Positions 1 through 11,206 of a DNA stretch of 48,943 nucleotides are shown piece by piece (the first letter of the stretch is position 1; each line of letters opens with the position of its first letter). The stretch spans positions 1 to 48,943 of the forward strand of contig LSSK01000552.1 in assembly GCA_001969505.1 (NCBI GenBank). The letters run 5' to 3'. A program made the position numbers and the translations under genes. This stretch comes from Zancudomyces culisetae. Taxonomy: Eukaryota; Kickxellomycota; Harpellomycetes; Harpellales; Legeriomycetaceae. The notes beneath the pieces were generated by a model that saw only the letters and a program-made list of their open reading frames with translations, searched no databases and had not been told where the DNA came from.

Positions 1-296
1 TCTGTGTGGCAATATTAACAACAGTAAAATATTAAACGCTTTATAAAAAGCACATGGGTTTTTTATGTATGTAATTTGGTAAGTTTATAGAGGTTAGTTA
101 TATTACTAACCTGTATGTCTATCTTTATTTTGGTTTTGGATATTAGTTTTCTCGAAAAAAAAATTTTGCCAATAGAAAAAAATCGATTTTACATTTTATT
201 TTTTTTCGAAAAATTTTTATAGATTTTTTATTACACACGATCAAAGAAAAAGAACTTTAGTAGAAAAATCATAGAGGAGGGAAACACGCGTTTAAA
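1..296. other. 5' flank of NOC4, no gene seen
   Basis: AT-rich sequence with A/T homopolymer runs around 154-225 and no reading frame of note. It presumably holds the NOC4 promoter and 5' leader. No clear TATA element or other site can be assigned. Confidence 0.5.
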
Positions 297-2641
297 ATGG
301 TTGAAGGAAACAAAAGAAAAAGAGAGAGCAATGAGGTAAGTTTTGGCTAACTGCGAGGGGTATAGTCTCATTGTTAACCATTCAGCTTTATGCAAAACTG
401 CGTTTGTGCAAAAGTTGACTATTTCTACATAACTTTTGTGAAAAAACGGTATATATCAACTAATGACATATCTGCAATCTTAGTTTGAAGATACTCAAGA
501 ATCGCTCAAAAGAATCAAAAAATTGGAAACAGGAATAAATGTGAATGGAAAAAACATTAACAATATTGCTGATCTGCTTAATTGGGAGGTAAGAATGTGC
601 TGTTTTTGTATTATTGCTACTATTGTTACTTTTTTGCCTCTATATATTTACAAATATTGGTAGAATTCAAATTTTTTTTTCAAATAAGTCAGATTTCTTA
701 TATTGATGGTGAAATACAATTAGACCGAGTCAAATGAAATAAAATTTGCGATAATCAACTCTCTAGGGAGAGTGTTTGGTGAGCTTTTGGACAATGACAA
801 GATAAAAAGCCCTGATATGAAGGTTGATTTGGATGAAGTTGATCAAAATAGTGTTATTACCGATGAAAACGAACAAAAAGCAGTATTGAGTGCATGGATA
901 GTCAAAACTTACAAAGAATTCATCAAGAACCTACTTTCGAATTTCGAAGGACGAGACATCGCATTAAAGGTTTGTGCCAATACTTACATAATAATTATAT
1001 TAACCTTCAAGTGGGTTATATTTCAGTAAAATAAGCACCTAAAGCTCAACATTTGGTTTTCGAAACAAATAGATTGGCTCACTAAGAATTTTAATGAGTT
1101 TGGTAAAGAAGGAAGGTGCATTTTTGTGCCGTAGAAGCAAGATTTATACATTCCCCAAGAGTCTTTTTGAAAAAATCGTTGAAAAATTGATACAAGAACC
1201 CAGTCTCGAGGATGAGGTAATCCGAGTGTTTGTTGATTCATACATTAACCAATACCCAGATTTGAAATTTTTTGGACTACAAAGCATAGCGTAAGGAGCT
1301 TTTATTTTTATTTTTATATTATTCTTTCTATAATTTTTATGATTTAAAAGGGTGGTGCGCTAGAGAATGGAAGAAAGGCTGGTACTGATCATCAACTTGT
1401 GATATTATTACCAATAGATCCATCGTTTCAATAGACTACGATCCTATAAAAAAGAAATCAGTGGAATCAACAGGAAAAAACAGTGACCTTAGTAAGAAAT
1501 ACGAAGATATAGCACAGCGTACATTTGAAGTGCTGAAAAACATCAAAGGTATCGGAAAGACTGAAGAGATAGGCAAGCTATTTTGGATAGCTGCACCCGA
1601 AAAATCCGAAAAAAAAGCTGGAGTTTTCAAATCACATTCACACAGAAGAATGTTTAGTGAGGCGTGGTTGTCCCTTATGCGCATACCATTGCCAGTAGAG
1701 CTTTACAAGATGATCTTAATGGTTATGCACAGACGCATATTGCCCGGAATGCACGACCCATGCTTACTTATGGACTTTTTAACTGAATCTTATGACTCGG
1801 GCGGCCCTGTGAGTCTTTTGGCATTAAATGGCTTATTCACTTTGATTACTGAGTACAACCTTACCTATCCAGAGTTCTATACCAAACTATATGCTATGTT
1901 TGATAAAAATCTTTTGCAAGTGAAGTATAGATCCCGCTTCTTTCGGTTAGCTGATACATTTTTGTCTTCATCTCACCTTCCTTCGTACTTGGTTGCTGCA
2001 TTTATAAAGAGATTGAGTAGAATATCTCTTACTGCCTCGCCCTCCGCTTTAGTCATTGTCGCTCCGTTTATTTACAACCTACTTAAACGCCACCCCACAT
2101 GTATGATACTCATTCATCGTGCTGATAGCGAAGACTCTCCGTCTTCGTTGGAAAAGGACCCCTATGACTTTAACGAACCCGATCCTGCCAAATCAAACGC
2201 GCTTGAAAGCTCTCTATGGGAAATCTTGGTAAGTATCTGACCTGTTTTTCTCTCACTCAAGTACTTTTATCATAAACATAAACATACTTAATTTATATAT
2301 TGTGTATTTTTACACGCTATAGCCAATTCAAAACCACTATTACTCCAACATCTCCATTATGGCAAGCATTTTCAACGAACCATTTAAAAGCTCTGAGTAT
2401 TTATTGGAGGATTTCTTGGATCACACATACTCTACCGTAAGTTTTGCTCTGTATTTGAAAGATAAACATTTAGCAGCTTTATAGGAAAAACTGTATAAAA
2501 ATATTTGTATTCATTGATTTATAGATGATTTCTGCTGAAACCGCAAAACAGATAAAGAAGCAGCCAGCTCTCTCGGACCCCGCTCCTACATCATTTTTTA
2601 GATCTGGTGAAGTTCTTGGTGATATTTTTTCCCTTGATTAG
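297..2641 (+). CDS. NOC4: Nucleolar complex protein 4 (NOC4/Utp19), seven exons
   Basis: Exons read from splice signals and frame: 297-335, 484-588, 724-969, 1073-1290, 1418-2228, 2323-2436, 2525-2641; total 1650 nt, 549 aa, close to yeast Noc4 (552 aa). Every intron is GT...AG; all are phase 0 except the fourth (1291-1417, phase 2). The fifth exon carries the CBF/Mak21-type core, with RRMFSEAWLSLMRIPLP and later DPYDFNEPDPAKSNALESSLWE. The last exons add NHYYSNISIMASIFNEPF and the LEDFLDHTY tail typical of NOC4. Family knowledge: Noc4 pairs with Nop14 in the SSU processome in the nucleolus and is needed for 40S subunit assembly. An apparent frame break near 1030-1130 is resolved by using the acceptor at 1072, so the gene looks intact. 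Confidence 0.93.
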
Positions 2642-3318
2642 GTCAATTTATTTCCCAAGATGCTTTATTTATATTTATATTTATATTTTAATAGTATCTA
2701 TTTTAATTCAAATTAGTTGTATATACCATTTATTGTCAGTTGTAACGCTCTTATCCACTGTGCTACTTAATTACCAATCTATAAAGTACTACTGACTACC
2801 CTCTTAAAACAAACATTTACTGCGCTCCTGCCCAGTTCTTGCTAGATGCCCGACCTCGGGCTGTAGTTCCCCCAACCACCCTTTTCCTTCTTTTCTATGT
2901 ATTCAAAGTGGTTTTATGCTATTTAGTCTATGTTATATATATCGACTATGGATGCTTGGATAAGTAATACCACATCTTGCAAACTATAAAATCTAAATTT
3001 GTTACAACACCAATTCAGCCTTTGGATACATTTCTGATCGATTTTTTTTAACTTTGGCCAGGGTTTTGTTGCATAAAGGTAGACTTGGCCAATCAATTGA
3101 TAATTTTTGTTTACTTTTAAATTAATTGCCATAAAAAAAAGTGAAGAAATTGCACTTTCAAGCAACCCACAATTATATTTTGTTTAAGGTTTTACAATTA
3201 CAGTGATATATAAACTCTATTCTCGAGTGGAGGGGAGAAAAAAAATAAGTCTAAAAAGCTCTGTAATCGTCACCTAGTAACTATAATGTAATATACACAC
3301 CAATTCATTCAATCAAAG
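2642..3318. other. Intergenic region NOC4 to kinesin, with hairpin and TATA-like site
   Basis: No gene seen. A locally GC-rich patch at 2820-2880 contains a 14-nt inverted repeat at 2848-2861 (GCCCGA-CC-TCGGGC). A TATATAAA sequence lies at 3207-3214, about 105 nt before the kinesin start codon, and is a candidate core promoter element. The function of the hairpin is unknown; no T run follows it. Confidence 0.4.
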
Positions 3319-6300
3319 ATGGACGATCAAATAAAAGTGCTGGTAAGAATAAAACCACTAAACAATGAAGACAAAAATGAGAAAAGCAGGAATATATGGG
3401 AAATTGGTGAAAACACAATAACCCAAAAATACATCTCTGGTGATCGGAGTATGGTTGGTTTCAGCTACACCTTCGATCGGGTTTACGATCAAGACACTCA
3501 AACAAGAGTACTGTATGAAAACTCTATTCGAACGGTGGTCGGATCTTGTATAGACGGGGTAAATGGTACCATTTTTGCCTACGGCCAGACCTCTAGTGGG
3601 AAAACTTTTACAATGTATGGGAATCAATTTGAAGCCGGAATAGTACCGAAAGCCGTAAAAGAGGTTTTTGAGCGTATTAATGGTGTTTCGAATAGACAGT
3701 TTTTGATAAAGGTGTCTTATCTAGAAATCTATAACGAAGTGATTAGCGACCTGCTTGATAATACGAAAAAAAATCTTCGAATAACTGAAACCACAAACAG
3801 GGATATCAAAGTAAAAGATTTGACAGAAAAGGTGGTGGAGAATGTAAATGATGTTACACAGATTCTTCAAATAGGAGAGCGTAACAAAAGCATTGGTTAC
3901 ACTGATATGAACGAAAAAAGCAGTCGGTCCCACACAATATTTAGACTTGTAATTGAGAGTGTGGAGAGGCCAAACGAAATCACTACCAGATCGAAAAGAC
4001 TATCAACCGCTGGTAGTAATAGTAACAATGATGGTGGTCGACTCGCAGGGTTGGTAAGAACAAGCACTCTGAGTCTAATTGATTTAGCAGGCTCAGAACG
4101 AGTAGGCCACACAGGTGCGGAGGGAATCAGACTTAAAGAAGGAGGGCACATAAATAAGAGTCTTTTGGCACTGGGGACGGTGATTGCCAGACTTGGTGAA
4201 GGGGGAGGGTCTGAGAAAATGCATATTCCCTATAGGGATTCCAAACTTACGCGAATATTACAACCTTCATTGGGTGGAAATTCACAAACCATTATTATTT
4301 GTACGGTCACTCTTGCAGAGGAGTTTTTTGATGAAACACATTCAACACTCAAATTTGCGAGTAGAGCAAAGTTGGTGAGTAATAAAACACAAATAAATGA
4401 GGAGATACGAGGGGACGATATATTCAGTACATATACGCTTGAAATTGAGCAACTTAAAAACATGGTTACCGAGCTCAAAAGCAAGTATGCTCATGAGCAA
4501 GAGGATAATATAAGTTTGCGGCATAGAATCGACCTTTTGGAAGCGAGGAGAGAAAAAGATATTAGTGAGGTTCAAAGGAAAGTGGAACAATATGAGCTTA
4601 TAGTTAACGAACTTAAAAATAAGATGTCATTCGAGGCTGAGGAGCATGCAAAGCTATTTTCTAGTAAGATTAAGGAGGTTGAGCAGGAAAGTAACAAGGT
4701 GGCCGCCACATATATCAAAAAGATCCAGGACCAGCAGGATGAGATTTCTTTGAAGAACACCATGATAAGTCGGCTTGAAGGTCAAAGCAAATTGGATATA
4801 GTGTGTATAGAACGAAAAAATAAAATAATTAGTGATCATGAACAAAAGGCTGAAACAGATACCAAGCGTATTATAGAGTATGTGAACAAAATAACAGAGC
4901 TTGAAGCTGTATATAGGCATGTATTGTGTCTTGTACAGAGTAAAGTTGATCATTTAGATTATAAGCTTCTCAGCTTGGATGACAAATGGGCAATGGCCGA
5001 AAAAAAGATTTGTAATAGTAGCCAGATTATACAAGAGTTGAAGATAGAAAACAAGCGTTTGTGTTCAGATATCGAGTTGAAAAATGTTAAGATATGCGAA
5101 CTTGATGCTCTGAATTTGTCTCTGGTGAATGATAATGAAAAGCTAGTAACACTACATACCAGTGTGCTAGAAGAACTGAATAAACAAAAAGAACTAATCG
5201 CAACAATTGAGCATGAGCATCAAGCTAAGACTGTCGAGCTTAGCAACGAGCTATTGAATGTAAGGGATGAAAAAAACAACAAAGTAGCCGAGCTTGAACA
5301 GAAATTAGCCGATACCTATAAGGCGCATAAACATGACATGTCAGAGTTAGTCAAAAGACATGCAATTCAAGAACAGAGTGGTGTAGAGAAAGCTAGCGAA
5401 CTTGAAACGCAAAACAAAACCCACTTGGACCTCATTAGTACTTTGCAAGCAGAACTAGAAAAATATAACCAGGAGAAAGAGAGGATAATAGAGGAGAAAA
5501 ACAGTGAATTGGCTAATGACCGAGTAAAATTTGAAGCTGAAATATCTGAACTATGTACCATCAACGAAAAGTTGAAAAGTGAGAGAGACGAACAAATGGA
5601 AAGGGTAAAAGAACTACAGCGCGAAATTATCGATCATCACAACATAAGTGAGAGCGAAGTCGTCAACCTAAAAAGTGCCAACGAGGCGTTGAGGGAAAAA
5701 AATAGTGAATTGATTCAGGAGATGAAAATAAAAGCTCAAGAAGAGGATAGCAAGCTTAAAGAGATGGAGGCACAGCTTCAAACTAGAATTCAGGACTATG
5801 ACTCTAAACTTGCCGAGCTGAGAAATACCAATGAAAGTCTGATCTCGGCGAAGAATGCAAAAATAGAGGAAATCGAAAAGACAAAACAGAGTCATCTTTC
5901 CAGAGTGGAGCAGCTGAATCTTGAGATAGACACTGGTAAGAAACTTTTGCAAAAGCTTGAGGAAGATTTGACATGCACCAAAGCCTCGCTTGATGGTGCA
6001 GTTCTGGAAGCAAAAGAGTTGGCGGGCAAAGTAAATGTGCTGCAAAAAACTTTGGATGACAGAGACTCGATCGTTCTTGACATGGACAAAAAAATCAAAG
6101 AGTACCAAAGAAACGATGTTGAGGTTAAACAAATCGTAGAAACAGCCAAAAAGCAAATGGAGGACTTGGTAGATCTTAAAAATCAAGAGCTAAAAGAGTT
6201 ACAGGTGGCCTTTAGCAGTGTACAATCAGAAAAAGACAACGAGCTCGCTTGCTTACACGCTAATATCGCTGATTTGAAAAAAGAGCTGGAGCAAGCACAT

Positions 6301-7380
6301 ACAGAAGTAATGAGGCTCCAGGGGGAAATAAGCAAAGTACAGAATAATATGGAGCAAAAGTTATTCGAGGCATCGCAACTACATCAAAATGAGATGGATT
6401 TGTTGCGTCAACCGAGCAAAGATCACCACACTGCCAATGCTGATGAACACAATCGGGTAATTGAGTTATATTCTTTGGATCTGTTTGACGCTCATTCTAA
6501 GCTGAAAAATGCTTATCGGCAAGCAGAAATAAACGCTAAACTGTCCACCTCTTCAAACCAGAATGACCACAAGCTGCAAAAACTCTATTCGCTTGCTGAG
6601 CCTGGGTCTGATTTTCTACATTCCTTGCAAAGTTTGACCAACACAATTAATCACAAATTTTCTAGTACACTTGTCTCCATTAACAAATATGGCAGTAAGA
6701 ATTCTCAAATACTGAGTGAGATACATCTTCCAAAAAAACTTGCCGGGACATCGAACAGCGAATCGCTTGATCTTTGTGCGCCAGTGGATGTTTTAGACGA
6801 ACTTGTTCCTGCTCTAAACTCGTTCCTCGAAACCATTTCTGCAAATTTAGACATTCTTCAAAAACTAGCTGCTGAATTGAAAAACACAAAGACGCAAGCA
6901 TTACAGCAATACCAAATTGGTTCGCAAAAAGAGGCTTTGTTCGACATTCAGCTCAACCCTGAAAACGCCTCCTCCACCCCAATACCAGGTATGCCTTCTG
7001 AGCATCACTCCTCACGAAACACGATCGATGGTGTGCCGGCACCTGACGCCACTACCCGTCCTAGCCCCGGTACTTGTGGTAGACGCAAGCGAGCACACGC
7101 ATCTCTATCCACTATTCTTGGCGGTAGCACTATAACAAAGGTCCCAATGATTACGACGGTCAAATCACCGCTTAGTACCCCACCGATACTCATTTCCAAA
7201 TCTTTTGTAAGCGCTGCAAACTTCAACGATGTCGTTGCTCTCACCCTTATTAATGATAAAGACTCTGCACCAGTTGTAGATACTTCATCAACCTCAGTAG
7301 AAGTGTCTCCGAATAAAGTCAAAAGGTTAAGAGCATTGGATAAACACAGCTCTCATTCTTTTTCCAGTCTTCGTGAATAG
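3319..7380 (+). CDS. Kinesin-7/CENP-E-like motor protein with long coiled coil
   Basis: 1353 aa in one uninterrupted exon. The motor domain covers about residues 5-358: P-loop GQTSSGKT at 89-96, switch I NEKSSRSH, switch II DLAGSE, then HINKSLLALG and HIPYRDSKLTRILQ. Heptad-rich coiled coil fills roughly 370-1085, and a Ser/Thr/Pro-rich tail with a basic RRKRAH cluster follows. The motor is N-terminal, so plus-end-directed movement is expected. The short N terminus (MDDQIKVLVRIKPLN) and motor sequence resemble the kinesin-7 group (CENP-E, Kip2); the very long coiled coil favours a CENP-E-like role at kinetochores or in long-range transport. The subfamily is inferred; kinesin identity is certain. 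The start directly precedes the first motor strand, so no upstream exon is needed. Confidence 0.93.
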   Translation: MDDQIKVLVRIKPLNNEDKNEKSRNIWEIGENTITQKYISGDRSMVGFSYTFDRVYDQDTQTRVLYENSIRTVVGSCIDGVNGTIFAYGQTSSGKTFTMYGNQFEAGIVPKAVKEVFERINGVSNRQFLIKVSYLEIYNEVISDLLDNTKKNLRITETTNRDIKVKDLTEKVVENVNDVTQILQIGERNKSIGYTDMNEKSSRSHTIFRLVIESVERPNEITTRSKRLSTAGSNSNNDGGRLAGLVRTSTLSLIDLAGSERVGHTGAEGIRLKEGGHINKSLLALGTVIARLGEGGGSEKMHIPYRDSKLTRILQPSLGGNSQTIIICTVTLAEEFFDETHSTLKFASRAKLVSNKTQINEEIRGDDIFSTYTLEIEQLKNMVTELKSKYAHEQEDNISLRHRIDLLEARREKDISEVQRKVEQYELIVNELKNKMSFEAEEHAKLFSSKIKEVEQESNKVAATYIKKIQDQQDEISLKNTMISRLEGQSKLDIVCIERKNKIISDHEQKAETDTKRIIEYVNKITELEAVYRHVLCLVQSKVDHLDYKLLSLDDKWAMAEKKICNSSQIIQELKIENKRLCSDIELKNVKICELDALNLSLVNDNEKLVTLHTSVLEELNKQKELIATIEHEHQAKTVELSNELLNVRDEKNNKVAELEQKLADTYKAHKHDMSELVKRHAIQEQSGVEKASELETQNKTHLDLISTLQAELEKYNQEKERIIEEKNSELANDRVKFEAEISELCTINEKLKSERDEQMERVKELQREIIDHHNISESEVVNLKSANEALREKNSELIQEMKIKAQEEDSKLKEMEAQLQTRIQDYDSKLAELRNTNESLISAKNAKIEEIEKTKQSHLSRVEQLNLEIDTGKKLLQKLEEDLTCTKASLDGAVLEAKELAGKVNVLQKTLDDRDSIVLDMDKKIKEYQRNDVEVKQIVETAKKQMEDLVDLKNQELKELQVAFSSVQSEKDNELACLHANIADLKKELEQAHTEVMRLQGEISKVQNNMEQKLFEASQLHQNEMDLLRQPSKDHHTANADEHNRVIELYSLDLFDAHSKLKNAYRQAEINAKLSTSSNQNDHKLQKLYSLAEPGSDFLHSLQSLTNTINHKFSSTLVSINKYGSKNSQILSEIHLPKKLAGTSNSESLDLCAPVDVLDELVPALNSFLETISANLDILQKLAAELKNTKTQALQQYQIGSQKEALFDIQLNPENASSTPIPGMPSEHHSSRNTIDGVPAPDATTRPSPGTCGRRKRAHASLSTILGGSTITKVPMITTVKSPLSTPPILISKSFVSAANFNDVVALTLINDKDSAPVVDTSSTSVEVSPNKVKRLRALDKHSSHSFSSLRE

Positions 7381-7783
7381 GACCATCTATTTTGGTTTAC
7401 ACGTATAACCCTACTTTTTACATCTTTATATCACCGATTTTATCTTTGTTTTTTCTCTTCCTCACCCTTTGTATTTGTCTGAATGATATAGGAAGGAATA
7501 CAACATTCCCCTCCCTCTACAAATGCCACATGACAATTTTGTAGATAAAAGTAATTTCTTTGACTCTGTTTATTATATAAGCGTAACCTCGCTTTTAATA
7601 CATTGTCAACTCTATAAATCCTCAAGAGACAGGGTTATTGTCCATGTTTCGACTTTAGTTTATTAACGTGGCGCGAAAATCTAAATAAAAAGTGAATACA
7701 AAACCAGTAAAACTAACAAAACAGCATTGGTAACTTTGTCTAAGCATATCCCATGAACGCTGCCCACCTCAATGTCCCTTTCT
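7381..7783. other. Shared 3' flank of convergent kinesin and GDPD genes
   Basis: Kinesin reads in from the left and the phosphodiesterase from the right. The stretch holds only AT-rich sequence, including an AATAAA at about 7684 usable as a poly(A) signal. No other gene seen. Confidence 0.4.
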
Positions 7784-9124
7784 TCAGTTTCTTTCATAGT
7801 GATAACCCAATCTCAACATTTGTGCTTCAAATATGTTCTCACAGAACATGTAATCAACACCCAACTCGAAAAAGTGGTACAACTCCTCGCGTTTATTGCT
7901 TGGACAAAATGAATCGCGGTCTGTGTCCCTGGCAAAGTTAATGCCTCTTTTAATATTTTCAAACATGGTGCTTCTTTTCTGTACAGCAACGCTCGAGCTT
8001 TTACCTTTATCTTGCTGACAAATTAGCCCATTCGCTTGCTTTGAATCATAGTGTGTGTATGTTGAAACTGCAATACCGTTGGCGTGACAGGCGCTGACTA
8101 TTCCCTTTGGTGTTAGAAATCCTCCCATAGCTTTGATCTCATCTTCATTATATTTATTTCCCTTTGATTTGAAGTACTTCTCTGGTCCAGATACGAGGAA
8201 ATTCTTGTTGAATCCAAAGACATCTACAACACCTGCAAGCTGTTGAATTCCCTTTGGTGTATATAAATGAGGTGTATCCTGGTCAAGATATAATAGGGGA
8301 ATGCTGGTGACTCCTTTTAGGTAGGTAATGGTATCAAGATCAAAAGACTGGATTCCTGCTACCTTATTTTCATTTCTGAATTTTGGTTCTATATTGACAG
8401 CATAATCCAGAAGGTTCTTTCCATCAAAATTATCAAAAACATTTGGTGCTTTAAAACCTTCAGGTTGTTTTGTAACGTTATATCCATGCTTTTCGAATAG
8501 TCCCAACACTATTTTCTCAAAGTGTCTATCCACCTTTCCTGTTTTGTTTGCAATAATTTCGTTGAAAATCTCTGGTGATTTAAGCTCAGGAACCACCCCA
8601 AAGGACTTGTTATTGTGTATCATCTTTAGTCTTTCAATATCGACCAAGTATTCCTCAAAAGTTGGAATATGAAATACGTTGTTTAAATAATCAGTACATT
8701 GTTTACATGTTTTCTCTCTGACGTTGTAGAGCTGTTTTAGCTCTGCGTAGTCAAAGTCAAAAACATACCAGTCAGTCTCATTGAAGCTAGTATATTTCCC
8801 ATCGTATACAAAGTGTCTCTTACGATCTGCAAACTGGGGTAGATCCTGGATGTTTGTGTTTCGGCCCAGGCCCAGATCGTGTACTATCACAACCACACCA
8901 TCTCTGGTCATCACTAGATCTGGTTCAATATATTCTGCCCCCTCAAAAGCTGCCAATTCATAGCTGCCAAGTGTGTGTTCAGGCATGTAAGCCTTCTCTC
9001 CCCTGTGCCCCAGGATTATGCTTGGCTTTCCATCAAGTGTGTTCCACTGGCATCCAGAGTGACTTTTACCACTAACTGCCTGTAGGCTGTACAGGGCTGC
9101 TAACACTCCCAAATTTAGATACAT
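7784..9124 (-). CDS. Secreted glycerophosphodiester phosphodiesterase (GDPD family)
   Basis: 446 aa. Residues 1-19 look like a signal peptide (hydrophobic core LGVLAALYSLQAVSG), so secretion or cell-surface location is expected. The catalytic pattern of the family is complete: HRGE at 40-43 with PEHT at 48-51, EPD at 67-69, and the second catalytic His in VHD at 82. Cysteine pairs such as KTCKQC suggest disulphides. The family hydrolyses glycerophosphodiesters to glycerol-3-phosphate and an alcohol; the length and secretion fit fungal and animal extracellular GDPDs that scavenge phosphate or lipid head groups. The exact substrate cannot be read from the sequence. The gene is intronless and ends 403 bp from the kinesin stop, converging with it. 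Confidence 0.9.
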   Translation of the reverse strand: MYLNLGVLAALYSLQAVSGKSHSGCQWNTLDGKPSIILGHRGEKAYMPEHTLGSYELAAFEGAEYIEPDLVMTRDGVVVIVHDLGLGRNTNIQDLPQFADRKRHFVYDGKYTSFNETDWYVFDFDYAELKQLYNVREKTCKQCTDYLNNVFHIPTFEEYLVDIERLKMIHNNKSFGVVPELKSPEIFNEIIANKTGKVDRHFEKIVLGLFEKHGYNVTKQPEGFKAPNVFDNFDGKNLLDYAVNIEPKFRNENKVAGIQSFDLDTITYLKGVTSIPLLYLDQDTPHLYTPKGIQQLAGVVDVFGFNKNFLVSGPEKYFKSKGNKYNEDEIKAMGGFLTPKGIVSACHANGIAVSTYTHYDSKQANGLICQQDKGKSSSVAVQKRSTMFENIKRGINFARDTDRDSFCPSNKREELYHFFELGVDYMFCENIFEAQMLRLGYHYERN

Positions 9125-11206
9125 TTCCGTTTGCTTTGCTGATCTGTTTAGCTGTTATGTTATTCCTCTTAATAAGCTGCGACTGTGAAAGGAATTTATG
9201 AACTATAATAATTCTTGCGTTCTTTGTGTTTCCCTTTATAAGCATTCGGGGTTTCCGTCGTCTTTTCAATACACTACAAGGTTGTTTTTTTTCCACTTCT
9301 TTCCTTTTCTTTCTTTATTTGATCTTTCAGATGTGTGTTTCATCAGGGGTTGTTTATTCCGGAAGACCCACAATTATCCGCTTCAAGAAAAAGCTTGAGT
9401 ACATGAATAGCTCTTTGGTCCACTCTCTTTGGTTCGCTCTCTTTGGTTAATACTCAAAGTAACTTTCCCATATGATGTGTTGATAGATCTCTTTTTTTTT
9501 TGTTAGATAGATGTGATACATGAGAGTTTTCTGTTACGTCTACTAAATGTAATTTGAAGGATAAATCGTCGTAGTTTATTTTCGCACCAATAGCTCGTGG
9601 CTTTTTTTTTTTCACTACCGCAATTTCACGTTCAGAGATTTTCATTTCACTACGGCCAGACAAATCAGTAGCAGTACCACAACAATAAGAGGCTGTAAAT
9701 GTTCAGCTAAACGACCACGTTGCGAATTACTCGGAGATGTACTCTATTTCTCCAATTAGATAGCAAGTTGAGCGGAAAGAAGCACAGCAGTCAAGTTTAC
9801 TAGTGTAATGTGTTCTGTGTTGTAAGATTAGACCTTAGGTATTATCTATTTAAATATTTGTCACAGCTTTCTTCTCTACGCACCAAATCAGTTGTAAAGT
9901 AAAGCCATTGAAAAAATAATTTAAAGTTCGCCACTTTTGTTTTTGTGGAATGAACTGCATTTGTAAGAGGTACACGAAACCACACCAAATCAAATCACAT
10001 CATATCAAAACAAAAAAAGCTAGCTGTGAGTGCACGTGTGAATAGTTAACCCAACCATCTTACCCATTGTCAATCTTTCTATTCCCCGCCTGGAACCATC
10101 TATTGAGGTTTATTTTAAAATGAATAGGCGTGCCTATACTTTTGTATCGCGTTTTTCTGACACATTTGTTATCTACTACAATCATCTGGAATCAGTATTA
10201 TCAGGTACAACCTCTCATTTGGTTGTACACAACTGAAAGTATATCTTAGCTAATGAATCATCAAGGGTAAAGTCACAATTCTTTAAATTTTTAATCAATC
10301 TTCTGTTAGTTCTTATTCATGTTTTCCAGTATTAAAAAACACGATATATTGGGTATACTTAATTATATGAGCGTCTTCATACCCTTCCCAAACTGTAAGG
10401 CTAGCGCCGCGCCATTTTTAATCTATTTCTTGATTTTACACCACAATACTAACTTTTCAGGTTTTACCTGTATCTGTGTAAAGACTACAATATTCTCACC
10501 CTACTCACCCTACTCACCCTTCTTATCTTAAAAAAATCATTACCTGAGTATTACCTTTGTAAATAAAATCAAGGCAAACTCACTATTTGGAACCAGTACT
10601 TTTACACAACTTAATATTTCTCGCTTTTTTTTTAATATATGCCTTACTTATTGATTTTGTTAATTTGATTTTCTCTACCTAGGGGTAATACTGAGGTTGG
10701 GCCTTTGGGGCAAAATAAGAACTCGTATGTAATCAGACGGGGAACTTTTCTCTATTTAGAAGGTTTCGTATTTACATCTCCCTCATATACCTGTTTAGTA
10801 AATTATCCTATGAAGAAAAGTTGAATCAACTAATTTTAATCTATACTTTTGGGACATTTGCACAGCATTGGGTTAAAAATAAAGCGTGAAAGGCCGAATT
10901 TGTCTCTTCAGTACTATGCTTAACTTTATAATACTGGTTCTATATTATAGCAATAACGCACAATGCTGTAAACCAAATTAATGCAAAGTTAATGAAGCTA
11001 AAAAAAAAGAGATGCGACTATTTAAGACGACCCTTGGAGACATCTTTTCTAGTTTCTCCTCTTTCTTTTTTCCCTTTACGCTTCATTTTTATCTCCTATT
11101 GATTCACATATTTCACAACCCCCAGACATAAAAAATCGAGCTACATTCAATATATTCGAATTAAATAAATATAAGGGTACCATAATTATAACATTCACAG
11201 TATAAA
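9125..11206. other. Divergent intergenic region between GDPD and amino-acid transporter
   Basis: About 2.1 kb without a supportable gene. It lies between two divergent genes and so should hold both promoters. Poly-T and T-rich runs occur at about 9283-9310, 9490-9500 and 10625-10635. Three tandem copies of CTCACCCTA occupy 10495-10521. A GCATTGGGT word at 10865-10873 recurs in other intergenic regions of the window. No RNA gene recognised. Confidence 0.4.
10495..10521. repeat. Tandem repeat of CTCACCCTA (3 copies)
   Basis: Three consecutive copies of a 9-mer, the last with one changed base. It is a short, isolated minisatellite in the transporter upstream region. No function can be assigned. 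Confidence 0.7.

Noticed and set aside
1027-1290. Frameshift or pseudogene in NOC4
   Set aside because: Using the acceptor at 1072 and the intron 1291-1417 keeps a single frame with conserved sequence throughout.
2848-2861. GC-rich hairpin as a tRNA or terminator
   Set aside because: No tRNA A/B boxes or cloverleaf, and no T run after the stem.
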